Assembly: GCA_045643885.1 (NCBI GenBank)
Contig: JAZRFY010000030.1
Location: forward strand, 124,001-188,000
Length of the DNA stretch: 64,000 bases
From: RGIG4608 sp045643885
Lineage (GTDB): Bacteria > Bacillota > Clostridia > Oscillospirales > CAG-272
Direction: 5' to 3'
The translations under genes and the position numbers were made by a program. The notes beneath the pieces were generated by a model. It saw nothing but the letters and a program-made list of their open reading frames with translations. It made no database searches and was not told where the DNA came from. Shown piece after piece: positions 42,018-50,245 of the stretch (positions within the stretch are counted from its first letter, which is position 1; each line of letters starts with the position of its first letter).

Positions 42018-44501
42018 TTATTCTGTCATATAGAATTCGTACTTAACATCAATTGCATAGCTAAAGTTGTATGTTGTAACCTTGAACTGATTAAGTACAG
42101 TAGTTTCTGCCAAGGAAATGGGTGTGTCGGCACGGTGAGAAATAACCTTACCGTTAAGCTTGATGTCTATATTTGATCCATCACGAACAAGTTCAAACCA
42201 TACGCCCTCACCGTTAGCAACAGCAGCATTTTCCGCATCATTCAAATCGTAGTACCACTTCCAGCTACCGAACATACCGCTCATGGACTGTATCATATAG
42301 TGGCCCTTGCCGTCCTTGTTCACAAGACGAAGCTCTGCCTTCTGACCGTCTGAAAATATCATCTTAAGAACAATAGCAAAATCCGTCTTGGTTCCACCGG
42401 AGGGATCCTTAACAAGAACCTTACCACCATAGCATTTATCTGCTGTGGGAACCAATTCACCGTTCTTCTCTCCACCTGCAGGTATGGGTGAGTGGAACAC
42501 ACCGTGTGCCTGATTAAGTACAATATATTCAGCAGTCCAGAACCAATCGCCCTTTACGTTAACAAATTCACCGGTAATGTCATATGTCTTGCCTGCTTCA
42601 ACCACAAAGCTATACTTGCTGTTTGTATCTACCAAAATAGGAGCACCGTTGATATAAAGCTTCTGTGCATAGTCCTTAGCAGGTGAAACTGTCAAAGTAA
42701 CTGTATCACCAACCTTGTAACTTGTCTTGTCAGCAGTAACAGTACCGTTTTCAAAAGTGGATATTACAATAGCAGGAACACAGATGTGATCACAACCATC
42801 GTTAGAACACTTAACTTCAGTAGCTATATTGCCGTCATCTGCTTCAGGAGTGTGACTTCCCTTAGCTTCAGTTGTTATTGTGCCACATATAGAGCACTTT
42901 ACAGCTGTTGTGCAGTCGCCGTCGTCCGCTTCAGGTTTGTGATCAGTGCACAAGTTAGCACCGCAAACGTCACATTTGTAGTCGTCGTTATTATTCTTGT
43001 GACCTGCAGAACCAGCATCAACTATAGTATTCTTTTCAGTACAGTTATCACATTGTGCAGTCTTAGTACCATCTACAGTACATGTTGCATCGTTGTTAGA
43101 TGTATAGTTTGTGTAGGAGTGACCAAGTTCTTTGCCCATAGTTTCACCACATTTTGAACATGTTTTGGGAGTTGTGCATGTTGCAGCATCCCAAGTGTGT
43201 TCACAAGCTTCAGTTACTGCGAAAGGAATTTCAACGTAAGAGCCCTTGTTACCCCAGTGATGGAGACCGACAGCAACAACCTTGTTTTCAGCAGTAACAC
43301 CGGAAATTTCATAAGTTTCCAAAACTACACCGCCGAATGTAACCTGGATATGGTTACCATCAATACGTTCAAGCTTGAATTCAGCACCATTGCCATTCAA
43401 AGCTGCAGTTGCTTCTGCGTTCCATTCAGCAAGGTTACGCCAAGCACCACTCCATCCGGTTGTAGAATCTTTATCACCAGCAATCTTGCCGCCGAAATGT
43501 TGGTAAGCGTATATTTTACTTGTGTCAATCCACATACTGAAAGCATAATAATTTCCGTTGTCAAGCTTCATATACAAAGCAATACGCCAACCGCCATCAG
43601 GACCGTTTTCATAGCTGTTTTCCACTTCTCTGTAGTTCTTGGCATTGATTGAGAATGATTCGTAATTACCCTTAATCTGGAACCACCAAGCGTCATTGTT
43701 GTTGGGATAGTAGGTTGTTACGATGCCGTGAGCCTGGTTGCTGTAATCCCATCTGGTCACGTCACCGGCAGCCATATCCAAAACGAGTTCAAAAGAACCG
43801 CTGATTACATAAGTGTCCTTTTCAGCAACAAATGTATAAACATTGTTATTCCAATCAAGAATCAACGCTTCACCATTGATGTAAAGCTTTTGCGCATAAC
43901 CGAAATCGGGGTTAATTGTAAGTTTAACGGTATCGCCAATAGCATAGTTGATTTTGTCCGCTATAACTGCGCCGTTTTCGAAATTAGGAATTGTGAGAGT
44001 GATCGCTTCCTTAGCTTCAACGAAAACATGGTCGCAACGTTCACATGTAACAGCAGTTGTTACATCGCCATCGTCTTCGCCTGCCTTGTGGCCCAAAGCC
44101 TCGATAACACTCTGCTCAAGAGTGGTTACACCACAAACAGAGCACTTCTTGCCGTCAGTCATACCGGCTTCGGTACAAGTGGCAGCCTGGCCTGCAACTG
44201 TTTCTTCAGTATGACCTTTAGCCGCAATAACAGTCTGCTGAACGGTGGTTTCACCGCAAACAGTACACTTTTGGCCGTCAGTCATACCTGCATCGGTACA
44301 AGTAGCAGGTGTGCCTGCAATAGTTTCTTCGGTATGGCCGAGAGGTTCACCCTCAGTTGCATCACACAAAGAACAAGTTTTAGGAGCGGTACAAGTTGCA
44401 TCTGTCCAATCATGCTCACAAGCAGGTGTTGGGTCGAAGCAACCGGTAAGCAAGATCATCGCCATACAAAAAATAGCGATCAAAGTTAATACTTTTTTCA
44501 T
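42018..44501 (-). CDS. Surface lipoprotein with Cys/His repeats and duplicated beta domains
   Basis: This 827-residue lipoprotein starts at the ATG nine bases after AAGGAGG, with lipobox LLTGC about residue 21. Two similar halves follow. Each has Cys/His repeats (CEHDWTDATCTAPKTC type), a small beta domain with FENG...GDTV...YAQKLYING, and a larger beta-sandwich starting near NQAHG that looks like a carbohydrate-binding or LamG-like fold. No catalytic motif is visible. Lying between the GH43 and CBM9-like lipoproteins and GH3, it is most likely a glycan-binding surface protein. The Cys-x-x-Cys and His spacing may bind zinc. It shares its repeat with the protein at the left edge of the window. 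Confidence 0.8.
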   Translation of the reverse strand: MKKVLTLIAIFCMAMILLTGCFDPTPACEHDWTDATCTAPKTCSLCDATEGEPLGHTEETIAGTPATCTDAGMTDGQKCTVCGETTVQQTVIAAKGHTEETVAGQAATCTEAGMTDGKKCSVCGVTTLEQSVIEALGHKAGEDDGDVTTAVTCERCDHVFVEAKEAITLTIPNFENGAVIADKINYAIGDTVKLTINPDFGYAQKLYINGEALILDWNNNVYTFVAEKDTYVISGSFELVLDMAAGDVTRWDYSNQAHGIVTTYYPNNNDAWWFQIKGNYESFSINAKNYREVENSYENGPDGGWRIALYMKLDNGNYYAFSMWIDTSKIYAYQHFGGKIAGDKDSTTGWSGAWRNLAEWNAEATAALNGNGAEFKLERIDGNHIQVTFGGVVLETYEISGVTAENKVVAVGLHHWGNKGSYVEIPFAVTEACEHTWDAATCTTPKTCSKCGETMGKELGHSYTNYTSNNDATCTVDGTKTAQCDNCTEKNTIVDAGSAGHKNNNDDYKCDVCGANLCTDHKPEADDGDCTTAVKCSICGTITTEAKGSHTPEADDGNIATEVKCSNDGCDHICVPAIVISTFENGTVTADKTSYKVGDTVTLTVSPAKDYAQKLYINGAPILVDTNSKYSFVVEAGKTYDITGEFVNVKGDWFWTAEYIVLNQAHGVFHSPIPAGGEKNGELVPTADKCYGGKVLVKDPSGGTKTDFAIVLKMIFSDGQKAELRLVNKDGKGHYMIQSMSGMFGSWKWYYDLNDAENAAVANGEGVWFELVRDGSNIDIKLNGKVISHRADTPISLAETTVLNQFKVTTYNFSYAIDVKYEFYMTE

Positions 44502-44568
44502 GAGTTTTTTCCTCCTTAATATATTTATAGCATTTAACAAATGCTATTGATTAACGTGTTTATTTCCT

Positions 44569-44597
44569 TGCCTGCATCTGCATCGCAGATGCAGGCA
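44569..44597 (-). repeat. Strong hairpin without U-run between lipoprotein genes
   Basis: A perfect 13-bp stem (TGCCTGCATCTGC, 44569-44581, paired with 44585-44597) with a 3-nt loop lies 12 bp past the stop of the CBM9-like gene. A-rich, not T-rich, sequence follows it on the minus strand, so it may stabilise or process mRNA rather than terminate it. Confidence 0.6.
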
Positions 44598-44609
44598 TAT
44601 GGTATAAAA

Positions 44610-46460
44610 TTATTTGGAAATCTCAGTTGAAATGCTAAAAGAAATTTCTACGGGTGTTTCATTTGCGGTCCAAGCATCCATACCAAGTTGTGCGGTCATA
44701 TCCGCATATTCTTCGTCAAGTACCTCTTGCGCCACCTGAAGACCGTCAATATAAATCTTTACAACATTTCCTTCACGCACGACCTTCATCTTAATGCCGT
44801 CATCACTTTGGATTTTTTCAATTTGACCAACATTGAGTCTATAACGTGTAGGCCAACCATCAAACAAGCTATTGCCCAAGGTTGCATACTGCAATCTATA
44901 AGAACCATCCTGGTAAAGAACGTTTATATACCATTCCTTGCCATTGGCAAATACGATGCGTATACCCATACGCTGCTCGGTATGGTTAGCTGTGTTTCCT
45001 GCGCTCGCAAGCTCAGTATCATACTTAAGTGTCATTTCAAAGACAAAATCATTGAAGCTGTCATTAGTAAGGACACATGCTCTGCCATTGGTTTTATGCA
45101 ATATGCCTTCGTTCTGATCATCAAGCACCCAATTCTTAGCATTGTTATCATTGTAATGGAAAAGGTCATATTCCAAATCCACATCTACTGTGGTATCGCT
45201 GTTCAAATAAACGCCGCGAGTAACGGATATATAGTCTTTCTTTTCTGCGCGTAATTCATAGTAACCCGGAGCCATATCCTTCAGCTCAAAATTACCGTTC
45301 TCATCAATAGTAACAGGTGAACCGTTACATGTAAATGTAACACCGTCCAAGGTATCCGCAAACAACGCATTTTTGAGATGCAACTGACCGCTAAGAGTAC
45401 TATTCTCTTCTTTCATTACCTCTGAAACAGCAGAAACAGTAATCTCTTTTGTAATATTGCGGATAGTCAACGTTGCGCTACCGTCATTGTTATATTTTAC
45501 ATCACTAACGCGATCTTTACCATCCACCAATACAGAAGTAATGGAATATCCTGATTCAGGTGTTACGGTAACGGTAGCACTCTGACCGGAAAGTACAGAT
45601 GCCTGACCGGAAATACTGTAGTGCTCGCCGTGGATGAACGTAACGGGAATTGTACCAACCGCGCCATTCTCGTCAAACTTATATAAACGATAAACCTCGT
45701 TAAAGCCAGCGCCAATCTGATCTGCAAACTGGTACCAATATCTGTCTATGTCGGTATTTGTTCCAGCATAGTTAAAAGAAGTAATGTGGGCGATATTTAC
45801 AAGGGCGTGATCCTTCATCTTTTCCACGTCAACATCTAACCACTCTAAATAATCCCATGGAATGAACAACTCCAACACATATCCATAGCATTCACTTGTA
45901 TTAACAGCACCACCCTTTGTGGTAGCACCAAGTCTTGCCATTTTGTCGTTGGTTGTTTTTACATCGATATAGCCCCACTTACCGTTGGTCTTCTTAAAAA
46001 CCATATTGCCGGTTGGCTGAAGGTCAATTTCAAAGAAATTGTTTTCCCTGTCATTTTGAGTACCCGCAGGTGCCAGATACATCTCAATGCCACTGTTCAA
46101 AACAGTTGATCTGTTGGGATTTACATAAATCGGGAAGCTTTCTGTTACATCGAACACAAAGTACATTCCCTGCTCACCGAAATGGCTTGTTATCGCAATA
46201 TTTACGTTGTTTCCCTCGCCATTGTTGGTTAAGTACAACCATTTTGTATTTTTATAGACTTCTTCATCTGCGATACCGTCTATTTTAAAACCGACATCCG
46301 GTTGCGCCAATTCAGGTTCGGGATTTGTAAATGTATATTCCTTATCCGTTGGCACTTCCTTAACGCCAATAGCCTCACAGCTTACAAAAATCATAACTAA
46401 TAAAGCAAGTGTAAGCATAAGAAGTGCGAGTTTGGAGATATTAATTGTCATTTTCTTCAT
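44610..46460 (-). CDS. CBM9-like surface lipoprotein with C-terminal beta-sandwich
   Basis: This 616-residue lipoprotein has lipobox FVSC near residue 28. The first domain (about 45-270, KIDGIADEEVYKNTKW...FEIDLQPTG) resembles CBM9/DOMON-type carbohydrate-binding modules. A small beta repeat with GQSATVTVTPESGYSITSV comes next. A carboxypeptidase-regulatory-like domain (DENGNFELKDMAPGYYELRA) follows, then a C-terminal LamG-like sandwich (about 425-616). No hydrolase motif is seen. It probably holds polysaccharide at the cell surface for the GH43 enzyme encoded just upstream. AGGAGG precedes the start. Confidence 0.8.
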   Translation of the reverse strand: MKKMTINISKLALLMLTLALLVMIFVSCEAIGVKEVPTDKEYTFTNPEPELAQPDVGFKIDGIADEEVYKNTKWLYLTNNGEGNNVNIAITSHFGEQGMYFVFDVTESFPIYVNPNRSTVLNSGIEMYLAPAGTQNDRENNFFEIDLQPTGNMVFKKTNGKWGYIDVKTTNDKMARLGATTKGGAVNTSECYGYVLELFIPWDYLEWLDVDVEKMKDHALVNIAHITSFNYAGTNTDIDRYWYQFADQIGAGFNEVYRLYKFDENGAVGTIPVTFIHGEHYSISGQASVLSGQSATVTVTPESGYSITSVLVDGKDRVSDVKYNNDGSATLTIRNITKEITVSAVSEVMKEENSTLSGQLHLKNALFADTLDGVTFTCNGSPVTIDENGNFELKDMAPGYYELRAEKKDYISVTRGVYLNSDTTVDVDLEYDLFHYNDNNAKNWVLDDQNEGILHKTNGRACVLTNDSFNDFVFEMTLKYDTELASAGNTANHTEQRMGIRIVFANGKEWYINVLYQDGSYRLQYATLGNSLFDGWPTRYRLNVGQIEKIQSDDGIKMKVVREGNVVKIYIDGLQVAQEVLDEEYADMTAQLGMDAWTANETPVEISFSISTEISK

Positions 46461-46472
46461 AACGACTCCTCC

Positions 46473-48353
46473 TTACTTACCCAAAACACGAATTTCAGAA
46501 ATACCAACAGAATCCTGGTTCTCAGGTATCTCAATCGTGATTCGAATTGACTTTACATTCAGCTCGTCAAACTCTGCATAAGCAGCAGCTCCCGGAGAAA
46601 TATAGAAAATAGAACCGTCATAGTCATTTGCCAGATAGCATTCTGCACTGAGTTCAACGTCCTTTATATAACGAATAACTTCTTGACCATCCTCTATGCA
46701 CACAAACTCAATACGTGCAATCTTGGCAAAAGCAGTTAACTCATTTTTGGAATTATATACCATAACCGCGCGAACAGCTCGTGCTTCTTCAAAATCTAAA
46801 GTGAAGGTAGTGGTCTTTGTAATTACAGTTTCCTGAATATATTGTCCAAAATCTTCATTGAGATATTTATAAACGGAAAGCAGACCGTCATTCAAATACT
46901 TAGCATCTGCATGTCCACTTATAGTTGCTTCATCGGCAATGTTTTTATAATCGGAAAATGCTTCAATCTTGGGCTGTACTGTAGCGGTAGGGCCGTTTGA
47001 GTACATAACATCAAGATCGTTGCCAAATTTATCCTTAATAGTAATCCATTTAATCTCATCAATAGCAGGATTACGCGCACCGCCACCCACTATGGGATCA
47101 TTGTGACGGTGATATATCATAAGAAGCTGATCACCTGCTTGTACAAAGCTGTGGTGACCTGTACCTGTAATGTCCTGGCTACCTGAAAGCTCACCGGACA
47201 TCAATATGCCGCCTTCTTCCAAAGTCAGCTTGCGATAGGGTCCTGTCAAATTGTCAGAAACAGCCTGCACCACCTGATAAGAGTTGTCACTGTATGCACC
47301 AACGGAAAAAGTCAAATAATACTTTCCATTATGCGCAAGCACTGCAGGACCTTCGTTGATAGAAGTTCCAAGTAACTCATATGGAACATGTTCAACAGTC
47401 TTGCCATCAAGCGATGCGAAATAATCCTCTACGGTATAGAAGCTGTGGCAAGCAAGAATCTTGGCACTTGACCAGTCAGGCTTGAGCCAGTTTTCCATTT
47501 TCACAACAGAAATACGGTCAGAACCACTACTATCTACCCAAAACAGATATTTATCACCGTTTTCATCCACATAAGGATGTGGGTCTATGCCACCTTCAAA
47601 TCCGCCGCGACTAAGACCTCTAAATCCACCATTTGCTTCTGCAAAAGCCATATACTCTGCAGGATCGAAAAGCAAATACTTAGCAAAGTAATGAGGCCAT
47701 GCAGGAAGGTATTCTCCTGTTGCAGAATCCTTAATGCCACGAGTTGTATTAAAATCGTGCAAATTCTCCTCACCGCAGCTTTCGGCATCCATAAAGTTCA
47801 CCGGTATAAATCCGTGGTCGGGATATTCAGAAACGGCAACCATCATAAGTTCCTTATAGGAACCTTCCATTACGCCATTCCCTGCTGTAACATTAGTATC
47901 AGGATCGGGCGTTGCACTAAAGAACATATAGTATCTGCCGTCATCAGGATCATATACTACTTCCGGTGCCCAGATATCCTTCCATATGGTTCTGCGTACC
48001 TCACTAGGTTGATTATTTACAAAGTCCTGAATATCAAGAGCATTGCCAACAGGCTCCCAATTCATCAAATCCTTTGAGCGAGAGCAGAAAATATCGCCGT
48101 GAGTACCATAAAGATAATAATAGCCATCCCTTGCAGTATTATCAAACACAAATGGGTCCGCAGCATCATCAATCTTATGATCGTTGCGATAGAAAAGCTC
48201 TTGATTATATTCTGCTTTGCTCTGACCTGCCTGCAACAATCCCTGATAGTTGGGTATCTCATACTGAACCTGCGACGAACAGCCGACAAGAAGTATGCAG
48301 GGCAAGATCAGACTTGCAATCAAAAGCAACGCTATATTTCGTGTTTTCTTCAT
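46473..48353 (-). CDS. GH43 surface lipoprotein (arabinan/xylan-active type)
   Basis: This 626-residue lipoprotein has lipobox LLVGC (Cys25). The five-bladed propeller of GH43 occupies about residues 60-450. Likely catalytic residues are D66 in AADPFVF (base), the Asp of DPHPYVD, and Glu in NEGPAVL (acid). GTGHHSF is a typical later motif. A C-terminal beta-sandwich (about 470-626) could be a CBM. GH43 enzymes act mostly on alpha-L-arabinofuranosides or beta-D-xylosides. Being lipid-anchored and next to the importer, it should trim polymers outside the cell. GGAGG precedes the start. Confidence 0.88.
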   Translation of the reverse strand: MKKTRNIALLLIASLILPCILLVGCSSQVQYEIPNYQGLLQAGQSKAEYNQELFYRNDHKIDDAADPFVFDNTARDGYYYLYGTHGDIFCSRSKDLMNWEPVGNALDIQDFVNNQPSEVRRTIWKDIWAPEVVYDPDDGRYYMFFSATPDPDTNVTAGNGVMEGSYKELMMVAVSEYPDHGFIPVNFMDAESCGEENLHDFNTTRGIKDSATGEYLPAWPHYFAKYLLFDPAEYMAFAEANGGFRGLSRGGFEGGIDPHPYVDENGDKYLFWVDSSGSDRISVVKMENWLKPDWSSAKILACHSFYTVEDYFASLDGKTVEHVPYELLGTSINEGPAVLAHNGKYYLTFSVGAYSDNSYQVVQAVSDNLTGPYRKLTLEEGGILMSGELSGSQDITGTGHHSFVQAGDQLLMIYHRHNDPIVGGGARNPAIDEIKWITIKDKFGNDLDVMYSNGPTATVQPKIEAFSDYKNIADEATISGHADAKYLNDGLLSVYKYLNEDFGQYIQETVITKTTTFTLDFEEARAVRAVMVYNSKNELTAFAKIARIEFVCIEDGQEVIRYIKDVELSAECYLANDYDGSIFYISPGAAAYAEFDELNVKSIRITIEIPENQDSVGISEIRVLGK

Positions 48354-48367
48354 TTAAGCACCTCCAT

Positions 48368-49243
48368 TTATTCTTTAACGCCACCTTCAGAAACACCTTC
48401 AATAAAGTATTTTTGCAGACAGCAGTATATGATAACCAGCGGTAACATTCCCAAAATTGCCGCGGCCATATGAATGTTCTCGCTACCAAGGCCAGGAAAC
48501 AACTCTCTGATTTGGCTAAGGTACAGCTGCAATGTTACAAACTGCGGCTGATCCTGCAAATAAAGCTGAGGAGCCAAATAGCTGTTGTAGCCTCCTACAA
48601 AACCAAAAATAAATTGCGCAATAAAGGCAGGCTTTGCAAGCGGAAACATAATTTTGGTAAAGCACTGGAAAAATCCAGCGCCGTCAAGCGTTGCCGCTTC
48701 AATTAACGAGTTGGGTATTCCGTCAAAAAACAGACGAAGGAAGAATACTGTTCCTAAGCTACCCAACATACCAGGAATCAACAATGGAAGGAAACCCTTG
48801 TCCCCCGTCCAACCTATTGCTGAAAAGAACACATAAGAAATTACACTAAATGCGCCAAGAGGTATGGAACGGATAATTACCGAGAACCTAAATAGTTGTT
48901 CCTTGAAAGGAAAATTCATTTTTGAGAATGCATAAGCAGAAAAACCGGAAACAACTAAACCTATCACCAATGGAACCAGTGTAAGCCACATTGTGTTAAC
49001 AAAGCCGAGGACAAGTCCCGGCATACCGGTTAAATCCGAATAAAAGTCATATTCAAAAATTGCCTTGTAGGCATCAAAAGTAAAGTTTTCGGGCCACCAA
49101 ATAAAATCAATGGTGCTTGCCAATTCCTCGGTTGAAGTAAATGACGTAATTAAAACTGTAATGATGGGGAAAAATAGAAACACTGCATAAAGGGTCAGCG
49201 CAAGAAAAATCAAAATTTTTCCCAAAGAAAATTTCTTTTTCAT
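48368..49243 (-). CDS. Carbohydrate ABC transporter permease, MalG/AraQ type
   Basis: This 291-residue inner-membrane protein has six predicted helices and the EAA loop (EAATLDGAGFFQCFTKIMFPLAKPA) near residue 190. I chose the ATG at 49243; an in-frame GTG three codons upstream lies only two bases from the AAAGGA site. It pairs with the MalF-type permease encoded immediately upstream (15 bp) to form the transport channel for oligosaccharides. Confidence 0.9.
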   Translation of the reverse strand: MKKKFSLGKILIFLALTLYAVFLFFPIITVLITSFTSTEELASTIDFIWWPENFTFDAYKAIFEYDFYSDLTGMPGLVLGFVNTMWLTLVPLVIGLVVSGFSAYAFSKMNFPFKEQLFRFSVIIRSIPLGAFSVISYVFFSAIGWTGDKGFLPLLIPGMLGSLGTVFFLRLFFDGIPNSLIEAATLDGAGFFQCFTKIMFPLAKPAFIAQFIFGFVGGYNSYLAPQLYLQDQPQFVTLQLYLSQIRELFPGLGSENIHMAAAILGMLPLVIIYCCLQKYFIEGVSEGGVKE

Positions 49244-49258
49244 ATTCTTCACCGTCCT

Positions 49259-50242
49259 TTACTTCAAGCTCTTTTCTCTGAGTCGGAACATAATCATAGA
49301 TATAGCACCGGTTACAAAGAAAAGCATCCAGCTAATTACACAAGCGCATGAAACCATATAGCTAACTCCGTTGGCATCACTGGTAGAAGAGTTTGTAATG
49401 AGGTAATACACCAAACGAATAAGAGTAAGGCCCATAGATTCCACACCGCCGGGAGAGCCCCAAGCGTTTGGAATGATCAAAACTGCCAAATCGTAGGTCA
49501 ACAATCCCGCCATGGCACCAGCCTGCAACAAGAAAAACGTAGTGGGGCTAATACCCGGCAAGGTTACATGCCAGAATTTCTGCCAAGCGTTTGCGCCGTC
49601 CACATCCGCCGCCTCGTATAAGGAATTATTAATTCCGGTAAAAGCAGCTTTATACATAACAATACCGTAACCCGGTGCTTGCCAAATAACAGCTGCAATA
49701 ATCGTCCAAGTAATTGTGTCAGGGTTACGTAGCCAGTCGATATTTGTGCCTAAAATTGCATTCAAAATTCCACCGTCGCTAGCAAACAACCATCTCCACA
49801 TCAAGGAAACCGCAACCGTGGAGCATATATATGGTATAAAGAACAAAACTTGGAACATCTTTGCACCTTTAGGTTTTTGATGCAAAAGTGTAGCAATAAA
49901 AAGCGCAATTACGAGTGTGATCAACTGCGTGGATGCAATCCACGCAGTTATAATCACTGCCTTGTAAAAATATTTAGATAAATCAAAATAAAACAGTTCA
50001 TAGGCATGTCCAGGGATAAATACTGACTTAAAACCCTCAAAATTATTCCACTGGATATTAGTAAGATCATAAAGATCCACATTGCAAAACATACCTATAA
50101 AAGATATCAGCAAAGGAAAGCCATTAAAAACGACAAAGCCAAGTAACGGAATAGATGCAATAATAAACGCAAAGATCTCTTCCTTTCTCCACTTTCGCTT
50201 TTTGTTCTGCAGGTTCTCCGTGAATAACTTCTTTTGGGTCAT
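49259..50242 (-). CDS. Carbohydrate ABC transporter permease, MalF/AraP type
   Basis: This 327-residue membrane protein has a longer N-terminus, six helices and the EAA loop (EAADVDGANAWQKFWHVTLPG). It forms a heterodimer with the next gene's product. It starts 3 bp after the binding-protein stop. No nucleotide-binding subunit is encoded in the operon, so a shared MsmX-like ATPase encoded elsewhere is presumably used. Confidence 0.92.
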   Translation of the reverse strand: MTQKKLFTENLQNKKRKWRKEEIFAFIIASIPLLGFVVFNGFPLLISFIGMFCNVDLYDLTNIQWNNFEGFKSVFIPGHAYELFYFDLSKYFYKAVIITAWIASTQLITLVIALFIATLLHQKPKGAKMFQVLFFIPYICSTVAVSLMWRWLFASDGGILNAILGTNIDWLRNPDTITWTIIAAVIWQAPGYGIVMYKAAFTGINNSLYEAADVDGANAWQKFWHVTLPGISPTTFFLLQAGAMAGLLTYDLAVLIIPNAWGSPGGVESMGLTLIRLVYYLITNSSTSDANGVSYMVSCACVISWMLFFVTGAISMIMFRLREKSLK

Positions 50243-50245
50243 AAA

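Noticed and set aside
43728..44489. Long plus-strand frame opposite the Cys/His lipoprotein
   Set aside because: Antisense to repeat-coding DNA. Its Ser/Cys/Thr-rich translation reflects the repeats, and no start signal is present.
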